DNA from: Porodaedalea pini
Lineage: Eukaryota > Basidiomycota > Agaricomycetes > Hymenochaetales > Hymenochaetaceae
Assembly: GCA_002794775.1 (NCBI GenBank)
Contig: NBAY01000136.1
Coordinates: 1-61,776, forward strand
Direction of reading: 5' to 3'
Length of the DNA: 61,776 bases
Notes under the pieces: generated by a model
What the model saw: only the letters and a program-made list of their open reading frames with translations
Told to the model about the DNA's origin: nothing
The model's database searches: none
Translations under genes and position numbers: made by a program
Part shown: positions 47,560 to 60,600 of the stretch, one piece after another
Position numbering within the stretch: the first letter of the stretch is position 1
Layout of the letters: every line of letters begins with the position of its first letter

Positions 47560-48180
47560 CACGCACATCCTCCCCTTACACTCCGTAACGAAGATCGTTA
47601 TCGGCTGTAAACAACAAACCTTTCCCAGACGCGTGACAGAGACGTATTCTGTTTAAATGGCCGGAGTTGAAACGCGCCGTCACCGTGTCGGCCTCCAGTA
47701 AGGAGTTGTGCCGAGGGTGTGCGTGAAGATGGGAACATCACGGATTTGATGTAGGAAACCATGGATGTGGTGGAGTACCGTGTCGGCGGCGCGGATTTCG
47801 CTCATTCGTGCGTTTCGCTTCGAGTTTTGTTCTTGATGTTCGTCTCACACGTCTTGGCAGGAGTCGTTCAGTAACGTGGTCAACAGCTGTAAGTCCTCGG
47901 GATGAGTATATACATCGCCCAGACACGTCTGTTCATACGAGATTTTGCCGGCTGACAGATCATAACTTCAGAGTACATCCTCCGTTCTTCTCCAGCCTGA
48001 AAGTCATTATAAGCCTCACGCGCGTGCATCGTCATTGTCTTCATTATGTTTAACTTGGCTTGTAAGGGTTTTCTGGCCTTTGCTGTGAATACTGCTAGTA
48101 TATTACCGCCGCAAGTTCCTCGACAACTAGCTCGGTGACTCGACTGAGTTGACGGGGAGATGTTCCGCTTCGATGCGAAC
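47560..48180. repeat. Decayed dispersed repeat, copy E
   Basis: This matches parts of copies B-D, for example CACCGTGTCGG-like sequence (near 47681), GGAGTACCGTGTCGGCGGCGC (near 47770) and GGCAGGAGTCGTTCAGTAACGTGGTC-like sequence (about 47858-47883, given here only for location). It is the most diverged and shortest of the five. Confidence 0.5.
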
Positions 48181-49328
48181 ACACGCATCATCACTTGTTA
48201 TTGAGACAGGCGATAGAAGCCGCAATATAGGCGAATGCAATATTACGGTAGCCTAGCACAAAACTGGGGTTAGAGATATGAAGTGCTAGCTTCTGTAAAG
48301 CGTTTCTGAGTCAAGAAAGGATTAAAGTAAGTTTAAGTCGGCGTGAGAGTCTAAGACGCATTTCAGTCGGCACGTCAGTCACGTGCACGGCACGTTTTTC
48401 AAATCTGGCGCGGTCAGGAAAGAGCCACCATGCAACTGCCACTGTTAAGGCATGTTCGTCCCCTGGCTGCTCGTCTAACACGACAGCCTGAACGACAGAC
48501 ATGGGCACGACCGTATATACAAAGGCAGAGAAATGAACTAGGCAGAAACATTGGTCAGAAATCGCCATTCGAGAGCCAAGAGTCCATCGACCCGCGTCCG
48601 AGATGGATGTTCTCGACCGCCTCGCTGCTGCGCGTCGTTCTCATTCCCAGTGGGCATCTAGCTTATGAGAAGGTCATTTGTATTTGCCTGATGTTATTCT
48701 AGCGGGTCTGGTCTACGCAGTGTTTTATCATGATTTTGGCGAGGAGGAGCATGTCTTCATGCCGGTATGTTCAGAGGCTTCGTTCTGCTCTTTGGCGTTG
48801 CTCATGCTACTTTCAGCCTCGCAGATGGCTACAGGGACAGAAAGAGTCACTCTTTACCTTAAGCCCTAAAGAGAAACATCTTGTTAAGGATGCTGCGGTC
48901 GGTGACGAGCGTCGACGGTCGTAAACGTGGCGTACTCGAAGGACAGGGTGCTGAAATAGTTACAATGCGTGAAATGGATTTCATCTCACTGTACGTATCG
49001 AGTTCCAGAACTAGTTTGTTGGGTTAACGTTTCATTTTCAACTCTAAATTGAAGAGCTTTCTAGTTATGCTTCCTTATGGGTGTGATAATGTTTTACGGA
49101 TGCTTTTGATGCAGTCAAGAATGCGACCTCAAAGTTGTCTGCATCTAACTCTTTCATTTTTTACAGCCTCCTTTGTTCTAGTACATTGAAGCTGGTGCTC
49201 AAGAAGACAGCATCCGGAACAAAATACCTAAGAAGAGAGTGCTGCTGTCAGCTGACCGCTCTTTAATTCACATCTAAAAGGCTGCGTCATTCCGTTCCGA
49301 GGTCCGGCTCTAGCAATCACCCTTCATC
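48181..49328. other. Upstream region of the aldolase gene, no supported gene
   Basis: Opposing short frames at 48311-48702 cancel each other as evidence. Nothing else was recognised. Confidence 0.4.
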
Positions 49329-50716
49329 ATGACTACCAATCTGAATGCGACTGCGACACCTGGGTACGGTTTTGCCACTATAGATGGCAAGGATGTCCAG
49401 GGAAAGGAGAACTCGTTCATTTATCCGCATCATTCTCTCGAGACCGCTCGCGAACTGATAGCGATAGCTCAGGCTTTGGTGCACCCCCGAGGTGTCGGAA
49501 TATACGCGACGGATGAGACGCCCGATGGCATCGAGGCGCGCTTGGTAGCCGCACAGGGAGAAGAAGGTGCTGGAAAGGAATGGACCGAGGAAGAGAAGAA
49601 AGAGCGAAGACGTCGCTGGAGGGAATGTCTCTATGAGACTCTACCGACAGGTGAGCCAGTCCTACTATCTAGTGACTATACGCCGCTAATTACCGTTGCA
49701 GAGTACATATCGGGTGTCATCCTCTATCAGGAGACACTTGTTGACTTCAAACTCGCACCCATCCTTGCAGCTCGGGGTATCATACCTGGTGTACGTGCCG
49801 ATACGGACTCACATCCACTTCCGATCTCTCCGTCGGAGCCAGCGACGCAGGGACTCGACGACCTTCTTCCACGATTGCGCACCGCTCGTGCGCACGGCGC
49901 TCGTTTCACTAAGGTTGAGCCTAATTCACTGAGTCTGAAGTCTTGACTCTGACCTCCCTTACTAGTGGCGTGCACCAATTCTGTGCGATGCCTCAACCCT
50001 GCCATCGCACGCTGCCCTTGAGGCGCAAGCGGAGGCACTCGCACGATTTGCCGCAATCAGCCAGCAGGCAGGCCTTGTCCCGATCGTTGAGCCCGATGTC
50101 GATTTTGGCGGGGACGCAAGCCTGGCACGCAGCGTCGAGGTGCATGTGCGCGCGATCGCGATGATCTACGCGCGTTGCGCGGCGTACGGTGTCCTCACTG
50201 AAGGTAAATAAATCAAATAAAGACGTTAACGTTTCGCTGACTTCTTGAGAAAGGATCATTGATCAAGCCGTCATTCCCTCAGCCGGGTCTCAAGCACCCG
50301 TCGAGAGAAAATACAACTCCGGAAGAGATTGCTGAAGCGACCGTTGCTGTCCTCGCGCGCGCAGTACCCGTTGGCATGGCAGGCGTCGTTTTTCTATCCG
50401 GTATGACCTCGGCCAATTCAAAATACAACGACTGATTTACGTCCTTCTCTTCTTGCTTCCAGGAGGTCTTCCTGATGAGACTGCGGCGCTGTACCTCCAG
50501 AGCGTCAATGAGATTGTCGACAAGGCGAAGACGAAGGCAGACCTGGAGCCCTCTCCCTACGCCCGCCTGCCGCCTCTCTCGTTTTCCTTTGGGCGCGGTC
50601 TGCAAGGCGACGCGATGCAACGCTGGGTACGCGGAGATGAGAGTGGTGCTTGCGAGGCATTCCGAGTACGCGCCAAGGCATGCTGGAAGGCGGCGAGGGG
50701 CGGACGGGAAGAATGA
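49329..50716 (+). CDS. Fructose-bisphosphate aldolase, class I
   Basis: Five exons, 49329-49650, 49702-49913, 49966-50203, 50254-50400 and 50463-50716, give about 390 residues. The class I (Schiff-base) signature is present: the Schiff-base lysine in GSLIKPS (Lys about 262), a second active-site lysine in FTKWRAP (Lys about 178) and a glutamate in IVEPDVD (Glu about 220), with GVILYQETL, MAGVVFLSGGL and SFSFGRGLQ in their usual order. The enzyme cleaves fructose-1,6-bisphosphate to dihydroxyacetone phosphate and glyceraldehyde-3-phosphate in the cytosol. Most fungi rely on the unrelated class II metal enzyme, so this is likely an accessory isozyme. The N-terminal YATDETPDG replaces the usual AADES. 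The C-terminus ends in a basic stretch without the conserved Tyr seen in animal enzymes. Confidence 0.9.
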
Positions 50717-51092
50717 GACAATACAAAAACAAAGAATAACAAGTTCAATGTTGATGATAAAGTTCAGTCCGTGTTGACCATTTGTTCTATGTGATAAAAT
50801 TGTCGTTTATTGACATCGTCGACTCGTGATTCAGAGACAATACGAGCTCAAGTATTTTTAGATCGAACAACTCAGACTCTTAGTCATCGTCCGCACCAGG
50901 CCGTGCACGCTGGCGTCGATCCCGGTATCATCTTTTAGGATACCCGTCCTTCAGCCATATCACTCAGGCTAAAGACATTTCCGTCTTACCAAGCTATTCA
51001 AGCTTCTTGTTCATCGAGTTAAAAATACAAAATTGACTCGTATAAAAAGGTCCAACAAATCTCTTTGGACAACACTCCCGATAAATCGAGCA

Positions 51093-52090
51093 ATGACAGA
51101 CATCACCAAGCCTCTTATCGTTGTCACTGCAGCTGTCGGTGTACAGGGCAGCAGCGTCGTTATCTATCTCCTCAAAGAAGGCTCCTTCCGCGTGCGCGCT
51201 GTAACGAGGAATGTGACTTCAGAGAAGGCTCTCACGCTATCGGCAGGAGGTGCGGAGGTCGTGAGCACTGACTACAGTGATCCCAAGAGCATTCGGAACG
51301 CGTTCGAGGGTGCATATGGAGTGTTCGGTACCTCGATATGTGAGTATATTATTAACCTCGGGCGGAACAAATTTGTGATCATGACTTATGCCTATGTAGA
51401 GATTGGGAAGCAATGGACGCTGATAAGGAAACATAGCACGGGAAGATACTTGCCGATGCTGCAAAGGTGGTGGGATTGAAGCATTTCATGTGGTCGTGAG
51501 GTTGTTCCTTCTATAATATATGGCCGATATTCAATCATATCTCATTTAGGACCCTCGAGCATTCTGAAGTCCCTCTCAGGGAATCGAAAGCTCTTGTCAA
51601 CGACTACCAGAATGGGCTTTCTCGGACCTCATCAGTGTTCTATCCCATTCTTGGCCTTTGATCAGCTCTTATGACATATTCTCTAGTCTGATCGCCGCGA
51701 TCTACTATGGGAATTTCTACATCTTCCCGGATATGGCAGTGAAGAGGAACGAATCTGGAAGACTAGTGGCACACTAGCCGCTCATGTAGACGAACAGCCC
51801 TCTGGACGCATTCTCCGTTAGAGAAACAGGGGCGTACGTTCTCACAGCGTTCAAAGCCCGCAGAAATGTATCGGTTAGGCCTACTTCTTGTTTCACGACG
51901 CGTGTACTATCCTGACTACTGCATCTAGACAAGGATATCCGCCTTCTGTCCGAAATCATCACGTCTCGTCAAATTCGTGGAGACCCTCCGAGTGTCTGGC
52001 TTGGAGATTGATCTGGTCGAGACTAGCAAGGGGAACTTTAAGGCTTCAGAGATACTGCAATGGGCATCCAGAGATGCGTGAGCTATGGAT
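51093..52090 (+). pseudogene. NmrA-like NAD(P)-binding protein, broken
   Basis: The first exon from ATG 51093 starts KPLIVVTAAVGVQGSSVV, a variant of the NmrA Rossmann motif, then RVRAVTRNVTSEKA and AYGVFGTS. After an intron (about 51341-51399) the frame gives YWEAMDADKET, then a TAG stop at 51434-51436, then HGKILADAAKVVGLKHF as expected of the family. Later pieces are shifted: STLEHSEVP, then SPLDAFSVRETGAYVLTAFK (about 51794). Intact relatives are about 300-residue NADPH-sensing regulators or reductases. The stop plus later shifts mean no full protein. Much of the sequence is still well preserved, so the loss is recent or the copy was made from an active gene. Confidence 0.8.
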
Positions 52091-55000
52091 CAAGTGGGTT
52101 CAGGCGCATCGCTTCGCTTTGTCAAGTCGCTGACCCAATTGTTCCTATAATCTTTGATGAGTAGCATGAGTAAGTCATTCTTCGCCTCCGGCTAAGTACG
52201 AAAAGACCTAGGCTGATCTTTGTGCTAAAAGAATGGAAATACGATAATAACGGGAACGCGGAGATGAAGAGGGACCTGAATCCCACACGCACAACATTCG
52301 GGACCTTCATCACAGCAAATGTCGTCAAATTAATCCCGAAGTAGGAGTGGAAGTGATGGACTAATATTCAGGATCGATATACGGAGGCGGCATATCGAAT
52401 GAATCGTTCTACAATTGCTAATATCTTCAATATCTTCACTGATTCTTCAGCGTGTGATGGGGGAAAGCTATGCACCGGATCCCTGGGAGTGTTAAGGGTA
52501 CAGTGTAAATATGCAATCTTCATAAATCAATACAAGCTTCAAGCTTCAAGGCGAAAAACGCGTATCTAGCTTCACTTCTTATGTTCATCCGCAACGGAAC
52601 TGGGGCTCAAACCTACTTGCTCTGCTTCCTTCGACTCGAATGCCATGCTCGGTGCGTCCTGAGGCACCTTTGGTACGTGATCTTCAGATGTAAGCATGGC
52701 TGATCGAACGTACGATAGAAGGACGCGGCCTCGGCATACAGTGGACAGCGGTCGATACCCGGCACCGGCCGACTGAAAGGTAAGCCTGCACGCGAACCAC
52801 CGACACGATCTATTCATCGCGTTCTCCCAATACAAGAAGTGGCTAACTAGTCGCGGTTCTGGGGATCCTTTGAATTTCGTGTAATATTCCGCATCGATAA
52901 TCGGAGTACAAAGGCGGTATATCTACTGGGTGTCATGGCACTTAGCTACATACATATCTCCTACATGGTATCAAACCTGCAAGAGAATCAATGTATACTG
53001 TATTTGTTCCAGCTCAAATTCCTCGATCAATTAGCTTACGAGACTCTTTTGATTAATTACCTGCAGGTTTATTCTCGTCTCGATTGAGTGCACATTCAAA
53101 GACAACGCGGTTTCGACGCACAATGAGCGGGGCAGGGTCAGTATCCGACACTGACCGATCAATGGCAAGCCTGTGCGTAAACCATCATCATAATTCAGGA
53201 ATTGCGTTCTCTCAATATATGAAATACTTAGCTGTCATCTGGTCGCAAGCTTCTGCCGAGCCCAATTTCCCAATGACAGAGGATCACGCACACGAGGCTT
53301 CAGAAGGGGGGGGGACTCCAAGCCCATCTCCCCCTTGAATGTAAAGCATCTGGGATACTACGAATCCTTCGGGATTCCTTATGTGGTATGGACTTTGTTA
53401 TTTTCTGCAGATCACTGTCTTATTTCTCCAAATACATACTGTCACCGAGATTTGCATCGGCGCCAAAGGCTCTGGGCCGCATCATTCCTATGGCAAGCTC
53501 GTCGGGTGCGCCTTCTCCCAGTTATTAATTGCTGGACATCCAGAACCTGATTTATCGGGTTTAGGACAGTCCGTTAGCTCTCCCACATTTATCGGGAATA
53601 TTTTATGCTCACGTACAGGACCGTTACACCATGCATTTGAGCGCGTCCCGTCTGCGCCAGGGTCGCAGGTTTGTGGATATAGTCTCCAGTGGAACCAAGG
53701 AATTAAACGGTCTGCGAATTTGAAAAGCGCCGCACACCCTTGCATTCAAATGCCTCGCTGCGGACGCATGGCGCATTTGGACCATCCCTCCTCTTCTCGG
53801 AGCTCTTGTACATTGTCGAAGTCGAAGATGCATCGCCAAATGCCAATACTTCGAAATTCTCTATTTTTGCAATCGTGGGACACCTTCGCGCTCCTTTGTT
53901 GCCGCGGCCGCGATGCCACACCCCAAAGCCTCGTGGATCACACATTTGCGATTCTTCGCTAAATTATTGTGCGCAGTCGAGTGGCGCCGCGTGGAGTGGC
54001 TTCAAATGCGAAGTATGCCGCCTCGGCCGTGGTGAATACAGCCCTCGATGACTCGACGGTCGACCATGGCCATTCAAATCTTCACAATCTGACGAGAATG
54101 TCTTCACTTCCCTTGATAGAAAGTATAGGAACTCTATCAATGCTAAGTTTAGCGCCCAACCGCGCTAGTGCTCTAGAGAGCTAGTCTCGCGATGTGGCAG
54201 GGACATTGCTACGACGACCGGAAGATCACGGGAGAATCTGGCAATACGCTGTGCTAACCGAGAAGTCGAATTCGAACAGTGCCTCAACTGGGAGTCCGGC
54301 GAACAGATCGTCGCTATACTCAGCGAGTGCAGCACAATCTTCTGCACCACGACTGGGCGCCGCTGCACCGCCCTTTCTCGTGCGGAGACTCCTCGATACG
54401 GAGGCCATCGGCGAAGGGTCGACGCAGCAGAAATATATTCGAAGTTAGAGGGACGGAATTGGAGAAGTCGAAGTCGTAATGGCGCCCAAGCAGCGATTAT
54501 TCCTCGACTGAAAACATCCGCCTCGAGTTCGATGGACGGCTGTGGATGGCGCGAGATCGCGCCCTAGAGCCTGAGGAAGTGAGCCTGAGGAAATGATGCG
54601 AATCGCGGAGGCGATATAACATTTTTTCATTTGTTACGCTCGAAGCATAGTGACTTGTCAACCTGGAAGACTCTGAGTAGCCTCGCCTATATGTTGCCCA
54701 GAGGTTTGTTTTCTTTCTTCTTTTTATAGCCATCTTTCTATTTCAGAATCTGAGACGCCGCAAACAAGCGAAAAAAAGAGCAGGCGTCAAGGTAGGCGAG
54801 CAACCGATTCGGCACAGCTTCTCTGTATTATTCATATACGGCTGCTTGCCGTCTCGATGATCAAGATTGCAAAGAGCGCCTCGAAGTGAATTGAAAGAGA
54901 GAGCAATACAATAAAGTAAAACGTGCAGCTGTTCAAAACATAGCTTCATGTGATTACGTTTTGGGCACTATCCGAATCACAAGCCTTATAATCCGATACA

Positions 55001-55751
55001 AAACTCGCATTTTTTTCATGAGCGTAAGGACGCCCAAATAATATGTATATACGTTTCTTCGCGCAATAATCTAAGCGAGATAACCCACATTACGGCTTCT
55101 GGTATACTTGATCCGTAACAAGTCTCGACCCTCCGGGGGAATTGAGGAGTGGTTGTTCTTCGCGGGATGATACCGACCTGAAGGCGTGTTTCTCGCGTGT
55201 ACGCGCAGCGATGGTGTGCGGTTCGAGGGAAAGAGACGTTTCATATGCGCGTGGGGGCAGATTGTTTGTCCTGTAGCCGGTCTCGGACAGGAATCATCTC
55301 TCTTGCTGCTTCCTATGCTGTAAGAGTGAAAAACTCTCATGTGATAACGTTCCATTCTTGGGCATGAAGCCGTACACATATCAGTGATCACTTTGTGCCA
55401 GATTGAAGGAAGCCTTCGAAGATGTGCGCCGTTCGAACGGTCTTCCTCCGCAACGACGGAGACGAGAAAATACCAAAACGTGCAACAGGCGATGCTTGGA
55501 GCGACGGCGACGAAGGCCTCGTTGGATAAACGCTCTGGACTGAATTGAGGGATAATTTGGGCGTCGTAATCAAGATCGGGAGCGACGAACGTACTCTCCC
55601 CCGATGCAAAAGGTGGCAAGCAAAGAAAGCATAAATTCGCCGAGTGGTCGGGAGTCTTGTCCCAATCCTTTTCCTCCCCACCTCTGCGCTGGAGCTTTTA
55701 TTAACTCAGAGATCACGATCCGCTAGCCACCATCACCTCGGCAACTTCAGA
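52091..55751. other. Gene-poor interval
   Basis: This contains a diverged direct repeat of about 110 bp (52722-52835 and 53096-53220, sharing the block around AAGCCTG and the ending GCGTTCTC-CAATA). It also holds a 193-codon forward frame (53381-53962) and a 182-codon reverse frame (55071-55619), neither with a recognisable motif. The last part must hold the promoter of the transcription factor gene. Confidence 0.45.
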
Positions 55752-58700
55752 ATGTCTAACGCGGCATCCCATTTAGGAAGTTTTGGCCAGCGTCGATCGG
55801 CTTCCCACGCCTACTCTCCCGTTTCGCCGTCAACGGTGCCCGAGACACAATGTGCAGAAGAACTCTTCCAGCAACCACCACCACGTCCCCTGCTCCCACC
55901 CATATACTCACAGGGACCATCATTGAGAACGGACGTGGATCCTGTACGACATTACTGGCAAACGTCGCACCAAGGCGTATTCAGACACGGCGAGCACGAG
56001 CCTTCAGCGCGTACGGAATACGAATTTATCGAGGGATTGGAAACTGTGCAAAGCATCGAAGGCTCAGCTGGGACATCACAAACTCTGCATCGCGCTCCTG
56101 CACAAAGGGGTTCTGCTTTCTACCCTGACTTCAAACGTGAGGAAAGCGAATTGTTCGTACCTCTAAGTCGGCACTCGCGTTCACTGTCCGGTGTCCTCGG
56201 GCAGCCCTCTGCTCCTATGTCTTCCGAGTATCTGCACTCGACTGGCTTCCAGGAACATCCTACTCTCTCAGAACTCGCAACCGAAGCACCCATCGCCTCG
56301 TCTTCATGCTCCTCGAGCTCCTCGGTCGCCAAGTCTAGAAATTCGGCAACCGGTGGTTACTCTCACTTCTCAGTTCCGGATACATCAACGGACGCTGCTG
56401 GTTTTGCTCAGTACGACGGCTATTCCCTCTCCGGTGAAAGAAGTGCATCCGACCATGGACCTACCCATGTTGGAGGTGAATTGCCTGACAGCGGTGGGAG
56501 CGGTAGTATTGGACCAGTCCGCTCGAAGAAGCAACGCTTGGTGAAAGGCAGGGAGCGCGCACGCATCGAGCTGGCACCAGATCAGCCGCCAACAACCCAG
56601 GGCAAGCAACGTGAGCGCGTTTACGTCGCATGTCAACAATGGTATGTCTTTTCTGCTTCTCCAATATACACGCCTTGTATTTTATCCATCCCCGCCCCTG
56701 AAATGTAAATATTGACTAATTGCTTCGCAGTCGGAGTCGCAAGATTCGTTGTGATGGCGCGAAGCCGATGTGCTTCAACTGCAATCAGCGAGGGACGGGC
56801 ATCTGCGAGTTCGATTCCGTTCCAAAGCGCAGAGGCCCTGACCGTCAGCCTGGTGCTCGTCAGCGCCATGGGAACCACCCTTCTCCCCGCGTCCGTCGGA
56901 AAACCACGAAAAGCGATAGACATGAAGCGCCGTCGGTGCCTCAGGGAACGTCTTTGTACTTGACTCCACGTTCTGGAAGCGAGTCCGCCGCAGCGCCATC
57001 ACCCCGCACAGACAACCGGAATGCCATGTGGGCACGTATTCCCTCGCCGCCGTCCTCTGCGAGCACCAACGGTTACGAATATGGATATGACCAACCCGCA
57101 CCAGGTTCTTCTGGTTCAGACGCGAGCCAAGCGCCCCTTGATTATCGCAATTTACACGCCCCACCCTTTGCCTACGACACTCCGCAGGATAGCTACTTTG
57201 GGAACGCTCTCAGGCCTGAGCCTGACCCGCGAGTATCCGTTCCTCGTATTTCTACGGACCCGTTGGTCCATCCCTCTACCGCACCTCTCTCCGGAACATT
57301 CTCGCCGGAGACGCCTGACCCAATCTCCTATCCGGTCCTCACCAACCCCTTTGACACCCATACGTCTTCCTACCCGATTGCTCCCTCTGATTTTGTGGCG
57401 GGAGCGAGCCGTGGGAGCTTGGATAGCATGACTACGCTGGACAGCACCGCCTCGCCGGAGTCAATGGGGTTTGGTGATTACGTTCCGCATGGGCTGAACT
57501 TCGTACAGCCTATCGTCGCCGATCACGAGTCGGTTGTCCATAACGTGCATACGGATTTCGATACCCTTGCTGCTCAACAAAGAGGAAATTTGGATTATTT
57601 GGCTGTCCCGGACGTGTGCACGCTCCATTCGCGACGAAGTAGCCTCGCCCATGTTGTATGTCGTTTGCCGGTTTCCCCTGCTCCGTCCCAATGTATATAT
57701 ACTGATTATCATTGAGAATCCTGCTTCATATAATCCGTACCAATGGGCTGTTATACAGGGTCAAGACATTTGCGCCGCTTATATATCCACATTTGAAGAT
57801 GAAGAGCCTGCTGTGCCTTATGAATTCAGCATCTCCCAGACTCCCTCATTGGACTTCGTGCGCAAGACTTGGTGGGACTCCCTTCTTGACACCTACTGCT
57901 CAGAACCATACTGCACACCCGCCATTGCTGCCCGCTACGAGTCAGCTTACGGATTCTCCATAACCGTCCCGAGCGGTACGTATGCAGCAGGGACGGTACG
58001 GCAGCAAGTCGGTCAGATCGTCATGCGAGATCTGCAGTCGTTGTTCAAGGACTCCATAGTCTGGTTCGCGTTCATCAATGTGCCGCTTTTCTTCGGGACG
58101 TTCTTCCGTGCTCGGGAGACGATGCAGCCGGCTCTTGTGCTTTCTGTTCTCATGTTCTCAAATTATCTGCGCAGCAGCGCGGTTGAGCTCGGAGCGGAGG
58201 GAATGAGGAGGACCCTTTGGTTGAAAGAAAAGGCGCAGGCGGCGCTTGATGCGAGCGTGAATGCAGCTTGGATCGATCCTGGCCTCGCTCAGGCTGCATG
58301 GGTGTGTTATCTACTATAACTGAATGTCATCGAGTCTATCTAATGAATTGATTTTTTTTTTGAAGTTGCTCGCACTCTTTGAAATCTCATCGCAACCCAT
58401 GCGTAGCGTCACCCGGCTTCACTCAGCTTTAGCCACGCTCGATGGCATCATCCGCGCGCTCTCTCTCACATTCATCGATGCCCAAGACCCGTCGTCGTCG
58501 GTGTTTTCTGATTCCACCTCCTTGTCGCCCCACACCTCGAACCTGTCTAATGGTGATGTTTCGCACATTCTTCCCATGCCGCTGTACAACAGGCAACCCA
58601 TCGCGGATGCACGCCTCAAGTCCAAAAACATTTCGCAGCTTCTACAATACCATTCCCCGAATCCAAACACCACCGGTAATCACCATCACGCTCCAGCGAG

Positions 58701-59949
58701 TGCTCGGTCTGCGTCTCAGCCAGCAACGTGCATGTGCAATGAATTGAGTCTGGGCCAGAACTGGGCCGAGGCGAAGGAACATGTTCCGTTCTGGTTGAAC
58801 TCGCCTGCCTGGAAGGCAACGTGGAACGACGGGGAGGTCAGACGCGAGGAATGTCGGCGGCTTTGTTGGAGTACTCTTCACTTAATTGCGGGTTATACAA
58901 CGTACCGCACCTCGCTCGGCTTGAACACTCTTGACCTTTTCTTACTCCACCCATCAAACGTGAGCTCATTTCTCTGACACAAGCGACTTTTTTCATTCTA
59001 ACTTTTTTTTCCAGGTCCATAATATCTTCCCGGGCGAAAATCTTACCGATCTCTCAACATTGTCGCCTTCAACTGCAAAATTCGAGACGGTATGGGCTCT
59101 CTACGCGCGCGCTACTCTGCTCTGGCACGCATGTCTCCGCATCCGGAATGTCAGCGACCGCGAGCGCGCGGTGTTTGCGCATTCTGTATGGCTGGAAGCC
59201 GAAGCGATCGAAAACGCCCTCGACGGACACTCGTGTAATACAGAGCGTGCATCCCTCTATCACGGACGGGAGTATCTGTTCAACGCGCGAATGTACGTCT
59301 CGTCCGAATTCCGACGATTCGTGCCCCATCCGAGCCCGTAAGTCCATCATCAATTCATCGTCGTCCAGACGACCAGAGTATTGAGCTCTCGTTTCAGTGA
59401 CATGTCGGGTGCTGTTCATCGGAGAAAGGCCGAAGAGTGGCGTGCGTTATTTTATTACTTGACTACGTGGAGCACACCGTCTTAAATTTTATTCTCCAGT
59501 GACCCACCAGGCGACGCTGGCCAAGCGCAGCATGCACGGGATGCAGCTGTTGACGGGCATTCGCGGGACTATGCTCGCGAAGCGGCCGTTCTTTTGCTTC
59601 TGGTTCATGGGCCACATCTCGCGCTGTCTGCAGCTCTGGCAGGGCGACAAGACGCTGACGATTGCTCTCGAACTCGCGAAGCACTTTCTCTCGCCGATTA
59701 ATTACCTTTCTGCGCTTTGGCCGTGCGAAGGTGAGTATTCGGGCACGGTTAATCTCCATTGGAAAGCCCCGCGAGCTGATTGTGTTCTTTTTCGGATTTG
59801 CATTTTTTATTTATTTCGTAGACCAGCGGATGCAGTACGCAGGTATTCGACAGGATTTGGAGAATGCGTGCCGCGAGGCTGGGCTTGCTCTTCCCCCGCC
59901 AGTCGATCCTACGTTCCCACTTCCATCGAGCTTGACGGTCTTACCCTAG
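55752..59949 (+). CDS. Zn2Cys6 fungal-specific transcription factor
   Basis: Eight exons join in frame to about 1239 residues: 55752-56641, 56731-57655, 57717-58301, 58366-58959, 59015-59337, 59398-59441, 59500-59730 and 59822-59949. The first ~290 residues are Ser/Pro-rich. The binuclear zinc cluster (about 294-322) is split by the first intron; joined it reads CQQC, RSRKIRC, MCFNC and ICEF, giving six cysteines. A Ser/Pro-rich linker follows. From about residue 605 comes the helical 'fungal_trans' region (ENPASYNPYQW-type start, then RTLWLKEKAQAAL, LCWSTLHLIAGY and WALYARATLLWHACL). Such proteins bind CGG-type half-sites and regulate metabolism; no target is evident from the neighbours. An ATG 108 bases upstream is also in frame; I chose 55752 because a frame without other support precedes it. 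Confidence 0.9.
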
Positions 59950-60345
59950 GCTGCTATACTTCTTTCGTTCTCTCTCTCTCAGCGATCATCTTCACGGACT
60001 TCCTTCCTTGTTCCTCATGGACTTCTGTAAATTTGTTGTGTTTGTCGTCAAGAGTCCCCGAGCCGCTGCGCGCCTACATATGTATACCGAGCCTTGGCAT
60101 CGACTGACGCTTTTTCTTCTTCCGCTCTTTCTTGCACGACTCGGATGTTCTTCTATCGTCTTTTCTTGCATTTCTACGTCGTACTTCGGACGCTGGTGTC
60201 TTTTTTTTTCTTTGTTCTGTCGTTGTGTTACTTGGCTCATCTTTTCCCTCTTTGGTTGCTATGGATCAAGGACTTCTTTTTGATGTGCATTATTTGTAAG
60301 TAGCTACTTGAAGCGAGCGTGATACACGGTGCGGCTTCTTACCAC
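59950..60345. other. 3' flank of the transcription factor gene
   Basis: This is a pyrimidine-rich stretch with short overlapping frames only. No gene is supported. Confidence 0.5.
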
Positions 60346-60600
60346 TGGTAACAGTAATATACGTTTTTACGAAAGGTGGTGATCACATAATTTTGATCAT
60401 TTCGGCACCTCAAAAGAACTTTGTAAGATCCACATCTTGTCCTAAATTCATCATTTGATCTATATAAAATAATTATGAGATTGATGTGAGAAGTAAAGTC
60501 ATGTAGAGTCCACAATGAGAAGAATGGGTGTTTTGCTGGGGGGGGGGGGGGGGGCAGAATCCTTTCTGTGATTTTTTGTGAGCTGGGATTTGTTTCCTAG
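60346..60600. repeat. Second copy of the foldback-repeat arm
   Basis: This aligns with about 919-1190: GGTAACAGT (60346) with GGTTACAGT, the GATCATTTCGGCACCTCAAAA region with GAGCATTTCAGCACCTCAAAA-like sequence, and GAGAAGAATGGGTGTTTT with GAGAATGGGTGTTTTT. It contains a run of 17 G (60538-60554) where the other copy has TCTAGAAAAAC. Confidence 0.6.

Noticed and set aside
53381..53962. 193-codon forward open frame
   Set aside because: No recognisable motif; reverse-strand frames over the same bases are also open; codon texture is unlike the real genes here.
55071..55619. 182-codon reverse open frame upstream of the transcription factor
   Set aside because: No motif, overlaps the expected promoter, and could be chance; left as unannotated.
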